Assembly (NCBI GenBank): GCA_019414565.1
Contig: DXLU01000028.1
Span: 1 to 7,510, forward strand
From: Collinsella sp.
GTDB taxonomy: Bacteria; Actinomycetota; Coriobacteriia; Coriobacteriales; Coriobacteriaceae
Length of the DNA stretch: 7,510 nucleotides
Reading direction: 5' to 3'
Each line of letters starts with the position of its first letter. Positions within the stretch are counted from its first letter, which is position 1. Position numbers and translations under genes: made by a program. This document shows, one piece after another, positions 1 to 6,763 of the stretch. Under the pieces are notes generated by a model. The model saw nothing but the letters and a program-made list of their open reading frames with translations, had not been told where the DNA came from and searched no databases.

Positions 1-1
1 C

Positions 2-51
2 ACTGAGATCCCGGCCCGCCCCCACCCCTATATTCGGGCCGGGATCTCGGT
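2..51. terminator. Long GC-rich inverted repeat upstream of the operon (terminator or leader hairpin)
   Basis: Bases 5-18 are perfectly complementary to 35-48 (14 bp). The stem extends to 2-51 with a G-T wobble at 4/49 and normal pairs at 3/50 and 2/51. The loop is 16 nt, C-rich, with a TATATT. The right arm is followed by a run of seven C, not T, so this is not a textbook intrinsic terminator on the + strand; on the - strand the window edge cuts off what would follow. It may terminate the gene to the left, act as a bidirectional transcription boundary, or form a 5' leader structure of the operon. The structure is certain, the role is not. Confidence 0.45.
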
Positions 52-69
52 CCCCCCCTATCGACGACT

Positions 70-74
70 GGTGA
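70..74 (+). promoter_or_regulatory. Shine-Dalgarno GGTGA that decides the first gene's start
   Basis: GGTGA lies 5 nt before the ATG at 80. The alternative in-frame GTG at 71 overlaps this site and has no purine-rich sequence upstream, only a C-rich stretch. The ATG at 80 is therefore the better start. The motif is weaker than the sites used by the three downstream genes. Confidence 0.5.
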
Positions 75-79
75 ACGTA

Positions 80-727
80 ATGCTCAACAATCTTTCCGAC
101 AATCAGAAACGCACCTTGGCGCTTGCCGCGATGGCGCTGTTGGCCCTGGCGTGCCTGTGCGGCACGCTGGCTTTTACCGTTGATATGGTTCCGGCGAACA
201 ACGTTCTATCGTTTGGCAGCGTGAAGGTACGAGTCTGCGAATACACCCTCAACGAGCAGGGCGAGGAGATTCCGTTTGAGCCCAACGAGCACGGGGACTA
301 TCCCGACACCAAGGCCGGGGGTTCTGACATCAGCCGCATTGTGCGCGTGGAGAACGTCGGCACGCAGCCTGAGTACGTTCGCGCGCGTCTGCACATGACG
401 TCAGTGGCACCCGACGGCTCGTGCGCGGATGCCTCGGGCAACGTTGCGTTTCATGTGGACGCGGGCGAGGGGTCCCCGTGGATCGATGGCGGCGATGGGT
501 GGTACTACTACCGTGGATTGGCCGGGCGTGGCGGCACGCTCGACCCCGGCGCCATGACGGAAAGCCTCATGGACTCGCTGCGCTTTGTGGACGACTACCA
601 CGATGCCGCGCGCGGCGGCTCCTTCAGGCTCGATATCGATGTGCAGGCCGTGCAGGCCAAAAACCAGCAGGAAAGCGATACCGTCCTCGACGTGCTTGAC
701 GTCGCGGGCTGGCCGGAGGCGAACTAG
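80..727 (+). CDS. TasA/camelysin (CalY)-like secreted protein with SipW-type signal peptide
   Basis: A 215-residue protein from the ATG at 80; a GTG at 71 would add three residues. The N-terminus has a short basic stretch (K10, R11), a hydrophobic helix (about 12-30) and CGTLAFTVD (27-35), which resembles the GGTxAxFxD cleavage signature of precursors processed by the SipW signal peptidase. The mature part shows family hallmarks: VENVGTQPEYVRARL (90-104, the VxNxGxxPxYVRVxL strand pair), the aromatic DGWYYYRG (139-146) and DIDVQAVQAKN (185-195). Known relatives are TasA and CalY/camelysin, beta-sandwich proteins that form extracellular fibres or matrix. The gene leads a tight four-gene operon, with its stop 3 nt before the next start. 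Its role is probably a fibre subunit or accessory subunit of the giant surface protein. It is clearly diverged from TasA itself, so no gene symbol is given. Family assignment is firm, function inferred. Confidence 0.85.
   Translation: MLNNLSDNQKRTLALAAMALLALACLCGTLAFTVDMVPANNVLSFGSVKVRVCEYTLNEQGEEIPFEPNEHGDYPDTKAGGSDISRIVRVENVGTQPEYVRARLHMTSVAPDGSCADASGNVAFHVDAGEGSPWIDGGDGWYYYRGLAGRGGTLDPGAMTESLMDSLRFVDDYHDAARGGSFRLDIDVQAVQAKNQQESDTVLDVLDVAGWPEAN
715..719 (+). promoter_or_regulatory. Shine-Dalgarno GGAGG of the giant gene, inside the preceding CDS
   Basis: GGAGG sits in the last codons of the first gene, 11 nt before the ATG at 731. The spacing is longer than optimal. The next in-frame ATG, at 746, has no better site, and starting there would shorten the basic n-region of the signal peptide. 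ATG 731 is preferred. The site lies in translated sequence, which fits translational coupling. Confidence 0.6.
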
Positions 728-730
728 CCT

Positions 731-3700
731 ATGAAGATCAAGAACATGAACCGGGGCGTGCTTAGCAGGCTAGTTGCCGTCGCGGCGATTGCCCTTTGCT
801 GCGTTATGGCGCTGCCGACGGCGGTGCATGCCGAGGATGTGCCCGAGGCCAAAACCGAATTCCACATCAAAAACGAGGCTGACTTTTTGGTGTACGTGGC
901 GCTGTCGCGCGAGCGCGATACGTCCGGCTGGCACGTTTATCTCGATAACGATATCGTGCTTAATGATGACGACATGAAGACCATTGTCTCGCACACCGTT
1001 AAGCATCTGTCGTTTGGCAACAAGGAGCATCCGTTTAAGGGCGTGTTCGATGGTCAAAACCACACCGTTGAGGGCCTGAACTACGATAAAGACGCTTTTG
1101 ACCCCGAGCGCGATACGGGATTTTTTGCCGAGACCAACGGTGCCACCATCAAAAACTTCCTGGTCAAGGACGCCAACGTGTGGGCGGACTTCCGCGGTGG
1201 CATTATCGTGGGCAAGGCCGTCAATACGCGCTTCGAAAACGTTATGGTCATGGAGAGCACGCTGCACGTGACCTGCGCCAACAATGCTCTCAACCTCATT
1301 ACCAACGCAGGCTTTGAGGGCGGTCTCATCGCCGGCGAGCTCGACGGCTGCACCCTCTACAACTGCGAGGTCCGTGGCGGCCGTGCCGTCAACAATACGA
1401 CCTCGGGCGTGCAGGCGCTCGGCGGCGAGGGTCTGTATATGGCGGCGTTTGCCGGCTACGTTAAGTACTCGACTATCGAGTACTGCCGCGTGACGCCGAC
1501 GCGTAAGGACGACGGCTCGATTGCCGAGAAGGGCATGACCGACGTCACCAATAAGTACGACGTGGCCATTGGCGCCCTGGGCGGCAACAACGTGTACGCC
1601 TCGGGTTTTGTGGGCTGCATGGCGGGCGAGGCCAAGATTATCGACTGCTTCTCGACGGCGCAGTGCTACAGCTATGCCGCGTCATATGTGGGCGTCGTCG
1701 CCGTGACGCGTGCGTGGACAGGCGGCCTGGCGGGCCGAATTTTGACCGCCGAGGGCAACGAGCTCGTCCGCAGCCATTTTGCGGGCGATTTGAGTTCGCG
1801 CCAGTACAATCCCATCGCCGTGATCCCCATCATTCAAAACGATGTGAACCTGGGCGGCATTGCCGCGCGTGCCAACAAGGATGATGCCACGGTCACCGAG
1901 TGCTACTTTAAGCCGAGTGTGAGCCTTTCTGGCAACAGCCAGGGCAACCCTGCCAAAAAGAAAATCCCCTCGTTTGGTGGCGACGGCACCACTAAGGGCG
2001 ATGGCTATGGTCCGTGGGATGACGAACGCTACACCACGCGCGAGCTGTGGGAAGAGCACGACTACGACTTCTGTGCCGGCACCATGCGCTCGACCGCTAA
2101 CGACAAGGCCCTGGGTGCCCCGCACCCCAATGAGTGGGCGATGGATTACAAGCTGAAAATTCCCGTGCATGGCCAAAGCGTTAAGGCGACGATCGATTTT
2201 CCCGGTGCGGGCACCGCGACAATTACGGCAACCAAACTCGGTATTGATCAGGCGACCTCGGATCCGTATGCCTTTGCCGTGAGCGCCGTGCTGGCGGGAA
2301 CGGCTCAGGGTTTGGCCCAGGGCGATACATCGGTAACGTTTAAGCAGGATACCTCCGCAAAGCCTGATGGCCTGACCAAGGAGAACGGCGGCTACCGTTT
2401 TATGGGCTGGTTCCGCGAGCCCGGGGTTAAAGTGAACCGCATCGATCATGACAACAGCTGGTTTAACGGCAAGACCGATGACCCTGCGGTGGCTGCCGGC
2501 AAGCAGGTCCAGAAGAGCGAGGCGCACGAGAAAACGTCAACCTATACCGCCGATAATGCCAAGGGGGCCGACGGTTTTAAGGGCAACGACCTGTTTATCG
2601 CTTCGTACGAGGCGCAGGTGCTGTTCTATAACGTTAAGGGCGAGACGCTTGATTGTAAGAGTGGCGCCGCGCACGACAAGTCGACGGATTGGTATCGCTA
2701 TGGTGTCGGTTTAAAGCCGGCTGCCCCTGCGGACCGCGGTACTCTGTCTGCCAGTGCCACCTTTATCGGCTGGACGACGCAGCCGAGTGACGAGGCTGGG
2801 ATGAACGGCGGCTATGCGGCCATTACCTCGACCCAGCTCGCCGAGCTAAAAAATGCCGGCGCGTTCTATCCTGCCGGTACCGAGATTACCGTGCTTGGCC
2901 CGACCGACTTCTATCCGGTGTACAGTGACTACGTCTCGAACATCATGACAGTGTTCGAGGGCAATGAACAGGATGAGCTTGAAGATAAGACCCAGCGTGT
3001 CGGCGTGGGCAACACCCATGTCGATGTCCAGACTTCCGAGGATGGCGCCAGTGTCTATACAGTGCAGGTGCGCGGTGTAGACAATAAGCCCTTGTCCGAT
3101 GGGGGCGCGTTGCCTGACGGCTACCGCTTCCTGGGCTGGTACGAAAACAAGCAGACTGCCGATGGGTCCGAGGTCGAGGTGCGCGTAAGCCGCGACCCCA
3201 GTTACACGCTTCCCGACAATGTGGACCTGACCGTTCCGCATACCTATACCGCGCGCTTTGAGTACCGCGTGGATTATTACGTCAAGTCTATGACGAACGA
3301 TGCCTATAAGGAATCCAGACTCCTCTGCTCTGTGTGGAACGGGTACCAAACCTCGTTCAACGAGCAGGTCGGATCGAGCTACGTGCGGGAGAATATCGTG
3401 CACTGGGGTCCCGAGCACGTCTATCACGGACTGAAGGAAAACTATAAGGACGAATGCAATGAGGGGCGCTTTGGGGCAGAGACACTCATCGTGGCGCCTT
3501 TGAAGGCGTATTCGCATACGGTCAAAAACGATACAGGTGCGGATACCCGAAAAAATGTCATTGCCGATACGGATTTCCCGGGTTCGGGCACGCTGGATGA
3601 CGAGTGGGTCGCAGGAGCGCTGAAGTTTTACTTTAGGCCGGCGAGCGAGCGATACCGCTTAAATTTCTGGACCCTCGAGCGTCAAGGCGGATACTGGACC

Positions 3701-6190
3701 TGCGTGGGCAACCCCGTTCAGAGCGAGATTGGCATCGATTCGGAGTATTACATGCGCGCCATGGTGACGACAAGCGTCAGCTTTTATGGCAAGGGCGGTG
3801 CCTCGGTTAAGAGTGTCACGCGACGCTATGAGGCCCCGTTGCTGCTGGGCTCCGATAGCACCTACACCTATAAATATCCGTTTATCCATACCAATCAGAC
3901 GGTAAACGACAAGCCCGAGGGCGGAAAGAAGGGCGACGTCAATCCCAATCTGACGCTTGAAGCCTCTCCGACCGATGCCGACATGGCCGTGGATGGCTAT
4001 AAGTTCCTTGGTTGGATTTCGACCGCCGAGGTCCAGAAGGATTCTGACGTCTGGAACTATATCTATGATGTTGCCGGTGACCCCTATGTGACAAGTGATC
4101 CGGAAAAAGCGACGCCGTACTTGGCGACCAACGCGTCCAAGGTTACCCAGTGGCAGGATGCCTATCCCGTGTACATAAAGTACGACGTTAGCTACACCAC
4201 CAACCTGCACCGCAAGGGCTTTGACGGAACTAATGGGGTTAACGTACCCAACTGGGATATCAAGCCCACGCTGACCACGCAAGACGACGGGTCTGTGGTG
4301 GCTACGGTGAGCCCCGACATTACGACGACGGTGTATGCCGACGGTACTGGTGGCGCCTATCAGCTTAAGAAGCTCGAGATCGAGCTTTCCGACGGAACAG
4401 TAAAGAAACTTGAGCCGACGGGCGAGGGCGGCAATGCCTATTCCTATCCCGTGGAGCCCGGAAAGCCCTATACGTTTGTGGCCTACTACACGCCCATTGC
4501 GGTGGTGTATCATCTCAACGACTCCGACGTTGACGGCAAGCTTGCCCAAGAGGGCGATAAGCTCGGTGACCTTAAAGATGGCATGCCGCTGCCAACGTAT
4601 AACATTGGAGACATCGATGCTGCAACGGGCGCATACAACGCCTTCGTAGGTTGGACGGATAATAAGCCAGAGCCTAGCAGCGGTTATGTCGTTTGGTCGG
4701 ACGGCGTTTCCATGGTGACTAAAAACACGGTGGTCAACGCCCCCATGGAGCTGTACCCGGTCTACCGTGCCAGCGCGGTAATTGTCCAATCGAATATCGA
4801 TGCTAATCTGGATGATCCCTATGCCGTGCGTTCTCTTTCGCGCACCGACTCTGGCGATCAAATTTCGCTGGAAGTAAGAGCTACAGCTGAGGTTGTCGAC
4901 AAGGATGGCACCAAGTACGACTTTGTCGGCTGGTCGCGTGACTATGAATCCGATAGTAAATACACTCTGATGACCGAAGACGATAAGTATCCCCTCGAGG
5001 GTAGTGAACCCTTTAAGGGCGCGACGTATACCGCTGTGTACAAGGTCACGCCGTATAAGGTGCGCTATCACAGCGTCGACGGGGCGGTCATCTTTACGGC
5101 GACGGTCGACTCGGGCGACGAGCGCGCGCAGGACGGTAAGCCTGGCTTTGTCTACACGGTCGATGTTCCCAAAATGGACGAGAGCGGCAATCCTGTGATG
5201 GAGCAAAAATCCGTGGCGTACGACCCGGACGCCCACTCCAAGATCGTCGCGCTGCTCGATGAACAGGCTGCTGCCAATGGCGATAAGCGCGAGCTCTTCT
5301 TGGAGTGGCGATATGTGGGTGCCGATGGCACTGCAAAGTCTTGGGATGAGTTCAAGGGCGAGCCAGTCAAGGGTGACATGGACCTGTATCCTGTGACGTA
5401 TCGCGTGGTTGCCAACGATACGTCTGATCCCGCGAGCCCCGTAACTATGACCGCGCAGCTTAAGTGGCTGCTCGATCCCGCCGCGGCCAACACCGTCGGT
5501 GACAGTGCCGACAATGCGCCGTTTAAGGTCTGCTTTGCCAAGCCGTTTATGGGGACGCAACTGACTGTTACGGTAACGCAGGCAAGCTACGGCCCTGGTG
5601 CAGAGGGCGTTTCTGCGGCGGAAAAGCCTGTGAACGGCAAGTTTGTCTCGCTCTACAGTCTGGGTTCGGGTGGCGGCTCGTTCGACCTGGTCAACCGCCT
5701 GGAGTCCAAGAAGACAGGCGAAGGCGAGCAAGGTCCCGGTAATGCCGTGTTCAAATTTACCCAGAATCATGCGCTGACGATCGTTAAAAAGACTACCGAC
5801 GCCAGCGCAATGGGGCAAACGTTCCGCTTTAAGGTAACGCGAAAGGCGTCGGAGGGTTCTCCTGCCGAGACGCGCATGGTCGAGGTGAAAGTTAGCGAGC
5901 AGCGCGACGAAAACGGTGAGGTCTGGTATGTCGGCAGCGTGCAATTTGCTGCTCCGGCGGGCACCTATACCGTCGAGGAAGACACGGCTTGGGCATGGCG
6001 CTACGAGGGTGAACTGAGTACGCCGGGCAAGGCGCCCGGCAAATCTGCCGAGCTCATCATCTCGTCTGCCTCGAGTGCGGGCGACACCGTGGTGACGTGC
6101 GTCAACACGCGCGCGAATGACAAATGGGTCGATGGTGGCTCGCGTGCCAAGAATGTTTGGAAAAACGGCACGCTGAAGAAGGAGGACTAG
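731..6190 (+). CDS. Giant modular surface protein: beta-helix/GLUG-like region, FxGW (Listeria-Bacteroides) repeats, Cna-B-like C-terminus
   Basis: The product is 1819 residues. It has a Sec signal peptide (1-34, hydrophobic 12-31, likely cut after AVHA). Residues about 45-395 look like a right-handed beta-helix with GLUG-like turns: GVFDGQNHTVEGLNY (104-118), then EGGLIAGELDGC, AAFAGYV, SGFVGCM, GGLAGR and LGGIAAR. Residues about 480-1560 hold repeat modules of the InlB B-repeat/Listeria-Bacteroides type, each with an FxGW core at 557, 678, 800, 1092, 1305 and 1398 (a degenerate FLEW at 1523) and often a closing YPVY or YTAxY strand. Residues about 1680-1795 form a prealbumin-like/Cna-B-like domain; K1686, E1750 and N1792 are candidate isopeptide residues. 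The tail is NTRANDKWVDG plus 18 residues. There is no LPxTG-like signal and no C-terminal membrane helix, so retention probably depends on its operon partners. An adhesin or host-contact role is inferred; the ligand is unknown. Confidence 0.88.
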   Translation: MKIKNMNRGVLSRLVAVAAIALCCVMALPTAVHAEDVPEAKTEFHIKNEADFLVYVALSRERDTSGWHVYLDNDIVLNDDDMKTIVSHTVKHLSFGNKEHPFKGVFDGQNHTVEGLNYDKDAFDPERDTGFFAETNGATIKNFLVKDANVWADFRGGIIVGKAVNTRFENVMVMESTLHVTCANNALNLITNAGFEGGLIAGELDGCTLYNCEVRGGRAVNNTTSGVQALGGEGLYMAAFAGYVKYSTIEYCRVTPTRKDDGSIAEKGMTDVTNKYDVAIGALGGNNVYASGFVGCMAGEAKIIDCFSTAQCYSYAASYVGVVAVTRAWTGGLAGRILTAEGNELVRSHFAGDLSSRQYNPIAVIPIIQNDVNLGGIAARANKDDATVTECYFKPSVSLSGNSQGNPAKKKIPSFGGDGTTKGDGYGPWDDERYTTRELWEEHDYDFCAGTMRSTANDKALGAPHPNEWAMDYKLKIPVHGQSVKATIDFPGAGTATITATKLGIDQATSDPYAFAVSAVLAGTAQGLAQGDTSVTFKQDTSAKPDGLTKENGGYRFMGWFREPGVKVNRIDHDNSWFNGKTDDPAVAAGKQVQKSEAHEKTSTYTADNAKGADGFKGNDLFIASYEAQVLFYNVKGETLDCKSGAAHDKSTDWYRYGVGLKPAAPADRGTLSASATFIGWTTQPSDEAGMNGGYAAITSTQLAELKNAGAFYPAGTEITVLGPTDFYPVYSDYVSNIMTVFEGNEQDELEDKTQRVGVGNTHVDVQTSEDGASVYTVQVRGVDNKPLSDGGALPDGYRFLGWYENKQTADGSEVEVRVSRDPSYTLPDNVDLTVPHTYTARFEYRVDYYVKSMTNDAYKESRLLCSVWNGYQTSFNEQVGSSYVRENIVHWGPEHVYHGLKENYKDECNEGRFGAETLIVAPLKAYSHTVKNDTGADTRKNVIADTDFPGSGTLDDEWVAGALKFYFRPASERYRLNFWTLERQGGYWTCVGNPVQSEIGIDSEYYMRAMVTTSVSFYGKGGASVKSVTRRYEAPLLLGSDSTYTYKYPFIHTNQTVNDKPEGGKKGDVNPNLTLEASPTDADMAVDGYKFLGWISTAEVQKDSDVWNYIYDVAGDPYVTSDPEKATPYLATNASKVTQWQDAYPVYIKYDVSYTTNLHRKGFDGTNGVNVPNWDIKPTLTTQDDGSVVATVSPDITTTVYADGTGGAYQLKKLEIELSDGTVKKLEPTGEGGNAYSYPVEPGKPYTFVAYYTPIAVVYHLNDSDVDGKLAQEGDKLGDLKDGMPLPTYNIGDIDAATGAYNAFVGWTDNKPEPSSGYVVWSDGVSMVTKNTVVNAPMELYPVYRASAVIVQSNIDANLDDPYAVRSLSRTDSGDQISLEVRATAEVVDKDGTKYDFVGWSRDYESDSKYTLMTEDDKYPLEGSEPFKGATYTAVYKVTPYKVRYHSVDGAVIFTATVDSGDERAQDGKPGFVYTVDVPKMDESGNPVMEQKSVAYDPDAHSKIVALLDEQAAANGDKRELFLEWRYVGADGTAKSWDEFKGEPVKGDMDLYPVTYRVVANDTSDPASPVTMTAQLKWLLDPAAANTVGDSADNAPFKVCFAKPFMGTQLTVTVTQASYGPGAEGVSAAEKPVNGKFVSLYSLGSGGGSFDLVNRLESKKTGEGEQGPGNAVFKFTQNHALTIVKKTTDASAMGQTFRFKVTRKASEGSPAETRMVEVKVSEQRDENGEVWYVGSVQFAAPAGTYTVEEDTAWAWRYEGELSTPGKAPGKSAELIISSASSAGDTVVTCVNTRANDKWVDGGSRAKNVWKNGTLKKED
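2399..5308 (+). repeat. Protein-level tandem repeat array (FxGW modules) inside the giant gene
   Basis: Six FxGW cores (FMGW, FIGW, FLGW, FLGW, FVGW, FVGW) and a degenerate seventh (FLEW) mark diverged copies of one beta-rich module. Core-to-core spacing is 121, 122, 292, 213, 93 and 125 residues, so the first three copies are near-periodic and two long gaps hold inserted or degenerate modules. Several copies share G-Y-(R/K)-F before the motif (GYRFMGW, GYRFLGW, GYKFLGW). The copies have diverged in DNA sequence, so this is an old duplication, not a recent slippage tract. Confidence 0.8.
6176..6185 (+). promoter_or_regulatory. Strong Shine-Dalgarno of the third gene, encoded in the giant gene's last codons
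   Basis: AAGAAGGAGG is an almost perfect anti-16S match, 6 nt before the ATG at 6192. In the upstream frame it helps encode the final KKED residues, and the giant gene's stop (6188-6190) lies between it and the start. A ribosome finishing the giant protein is placed to re-initiate, so the small subunit should be translated both independently and in coupled fashion. Confidence 0.85.
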
Positions 6191-6191
6191 G

Positions 6192-6761
6192 ATGACTAAG
6201 CGCAAGCAAATCGTCGCCCTCCTTGTTGGCGTTCTCCTGTTGGCTGGCGCTGCCGGTACCTTTGCGTGGCTTTCGGTTACGGGCGTGCTGGTCAACGAGT
6301 TTGGTTTTGGTTCGGTGGCGCCCTCGGTAGATGAGAAGCTCGATGGCAATGTGAAGAGCAACGTCATGATTACAAACAACGGCTCGGCCCCGGCATACCT
6401 GCGTGTTGCGGTGGATATCTACTGGCAGGACCAGAATGGCGCGCGCCTGTGGGATGAACCAGTTGCCGGCACCGACTACGTCATTGCGTGGGGCAGTGTG
6501 TCCAAGGCATCTGCTTCTAACACCGCCTCGTCTTGGGTTGTCGCGTCCGACGGGTACTACTACTGGACGTCTCCCGTTGCTCCGATGGGCAAAACCGATG
6601 TGCTCATCAAGAGCGTGACTGAGCAGAAGGCAGATGGGAAGAACCTGGTCGTTGACATTTCGACCCAGGCAATTCAATCCACGCCCGGCGATGCAGCTGC
6701 AGAGGCATGGGGCTGTGCAGTCAAGGATGGCGTGCTGGTGCCGCCGCATGGAGGTGCGTAA
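6192..6761 (+). CDS. Second TasA/camelysin (CalY)-like secreted protein with SipW-type signal peptide
   Basis: A 189-residue protein starting at an ATG with an excellent Shine-Dalgarno, 1 nt after the giant gene's stop. The N-terminus is basic (TKRK), then a hydrophobic helix (7-22) and GTFAWLSVTG (22-31), the SipW-type processing signature, followed by NEFGFGSV. Family motifs follow: VMITNNGSAPAYLRVAV (58-74), DGYYYWTSPVAP (120-131), VDISTQAIQS (154-163) and a terminal AAEAWG (169-174). This is a more canonical member than the first gene of the operon. Relatives form extracellular beta-sandwich fibres or matrix, so it is the better candidate for the main polymerising subunit here. It has no wall-sorting motif. 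Having two paralogues flank one giant gene suggests distinct positions in one assembly (inference). Confidence 0.88.
   Translation: MTKRKQIVALLVGVLLLAGAAGTFAWLSVTGVLVNEFGFGSVAPSVDEKLDGNVKSNVMITNNGSAPAYLRVAVDIYWQDQNGARLWDEPVAGTDYVIAWGSVSKASASNTASSWVVASDGYYYWTSPVAPMGKTDVLIKSVTEQKADGKNLVVDISTQAIQSTPGDAAAEAWGCAVKDGVLVPPHGGA
6750..6755 (+). promoter_or_regulatory. Shine-Dalgarno GGAGGT of the LAATG gene, inside the preceding CDS
   Basis: GGAGGT ends 8 nt before the ATG at 6764 and encodes the last Gly-Gly of the upstream protein. It supports ATG 6764 as the start. An in-frame ATG at 6707 would add 19 residues overlapping the previous gene and would break the signal peptide pattern. Confidence 0.8.
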
Positions 6762-6763
6762 GT

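Noticed and set aside
29..34. TATATT as a -10 promoter box
   Set aside because: It matches TATAAT at five of six positions, but there is no -35-like sequence 16-18 nt upstream (AGATCC region), and it lies in the loop of the hairpin.
2..51. Invertible promoter or recombinase site at the inverted repeat
   Set aside because: The arms are only 16 nt apart, too close to enclose a promoter, and no recombinase gene is visible.
71..79. GTG start at 71 for the first gene
   Set aside because: No Shine-Dalgarno lies upstream, and the GTG overlaps the GGTGA that serves the ATG at 80. It differs by only three residues, so it cannot be fully excluded.
1682..3517. Other long - strand open frames (281 and 223 codons) opposite the giant gene
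   Set aside because: They overlap clearly coding sense sequence, have compositions typical of antisense shadows of GC-rich genes, and show no motifs.
3659..6379. A 906-codon open frame on the - strand opposite the giant gene
   Set aside because: Its codons are the exact reverse complements of the giant gene's codons, so a stop needs TTA, CTA or TCA on the sense strand, which this GC-rich gene avoids. It ends exactly at the one sense TTA (3659-3661). It has no ribosome binding site or recognisable domain, and the sense protein has clear modules.
6707..6763. Longer start for the last gene at ATG 6707
   Set aside because: It would add 19 residues overlapping the upstream gene and bury the signal peptide. 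ATG 6764 has a GGAGGT at 8 nt and gives a normal Sec signal.
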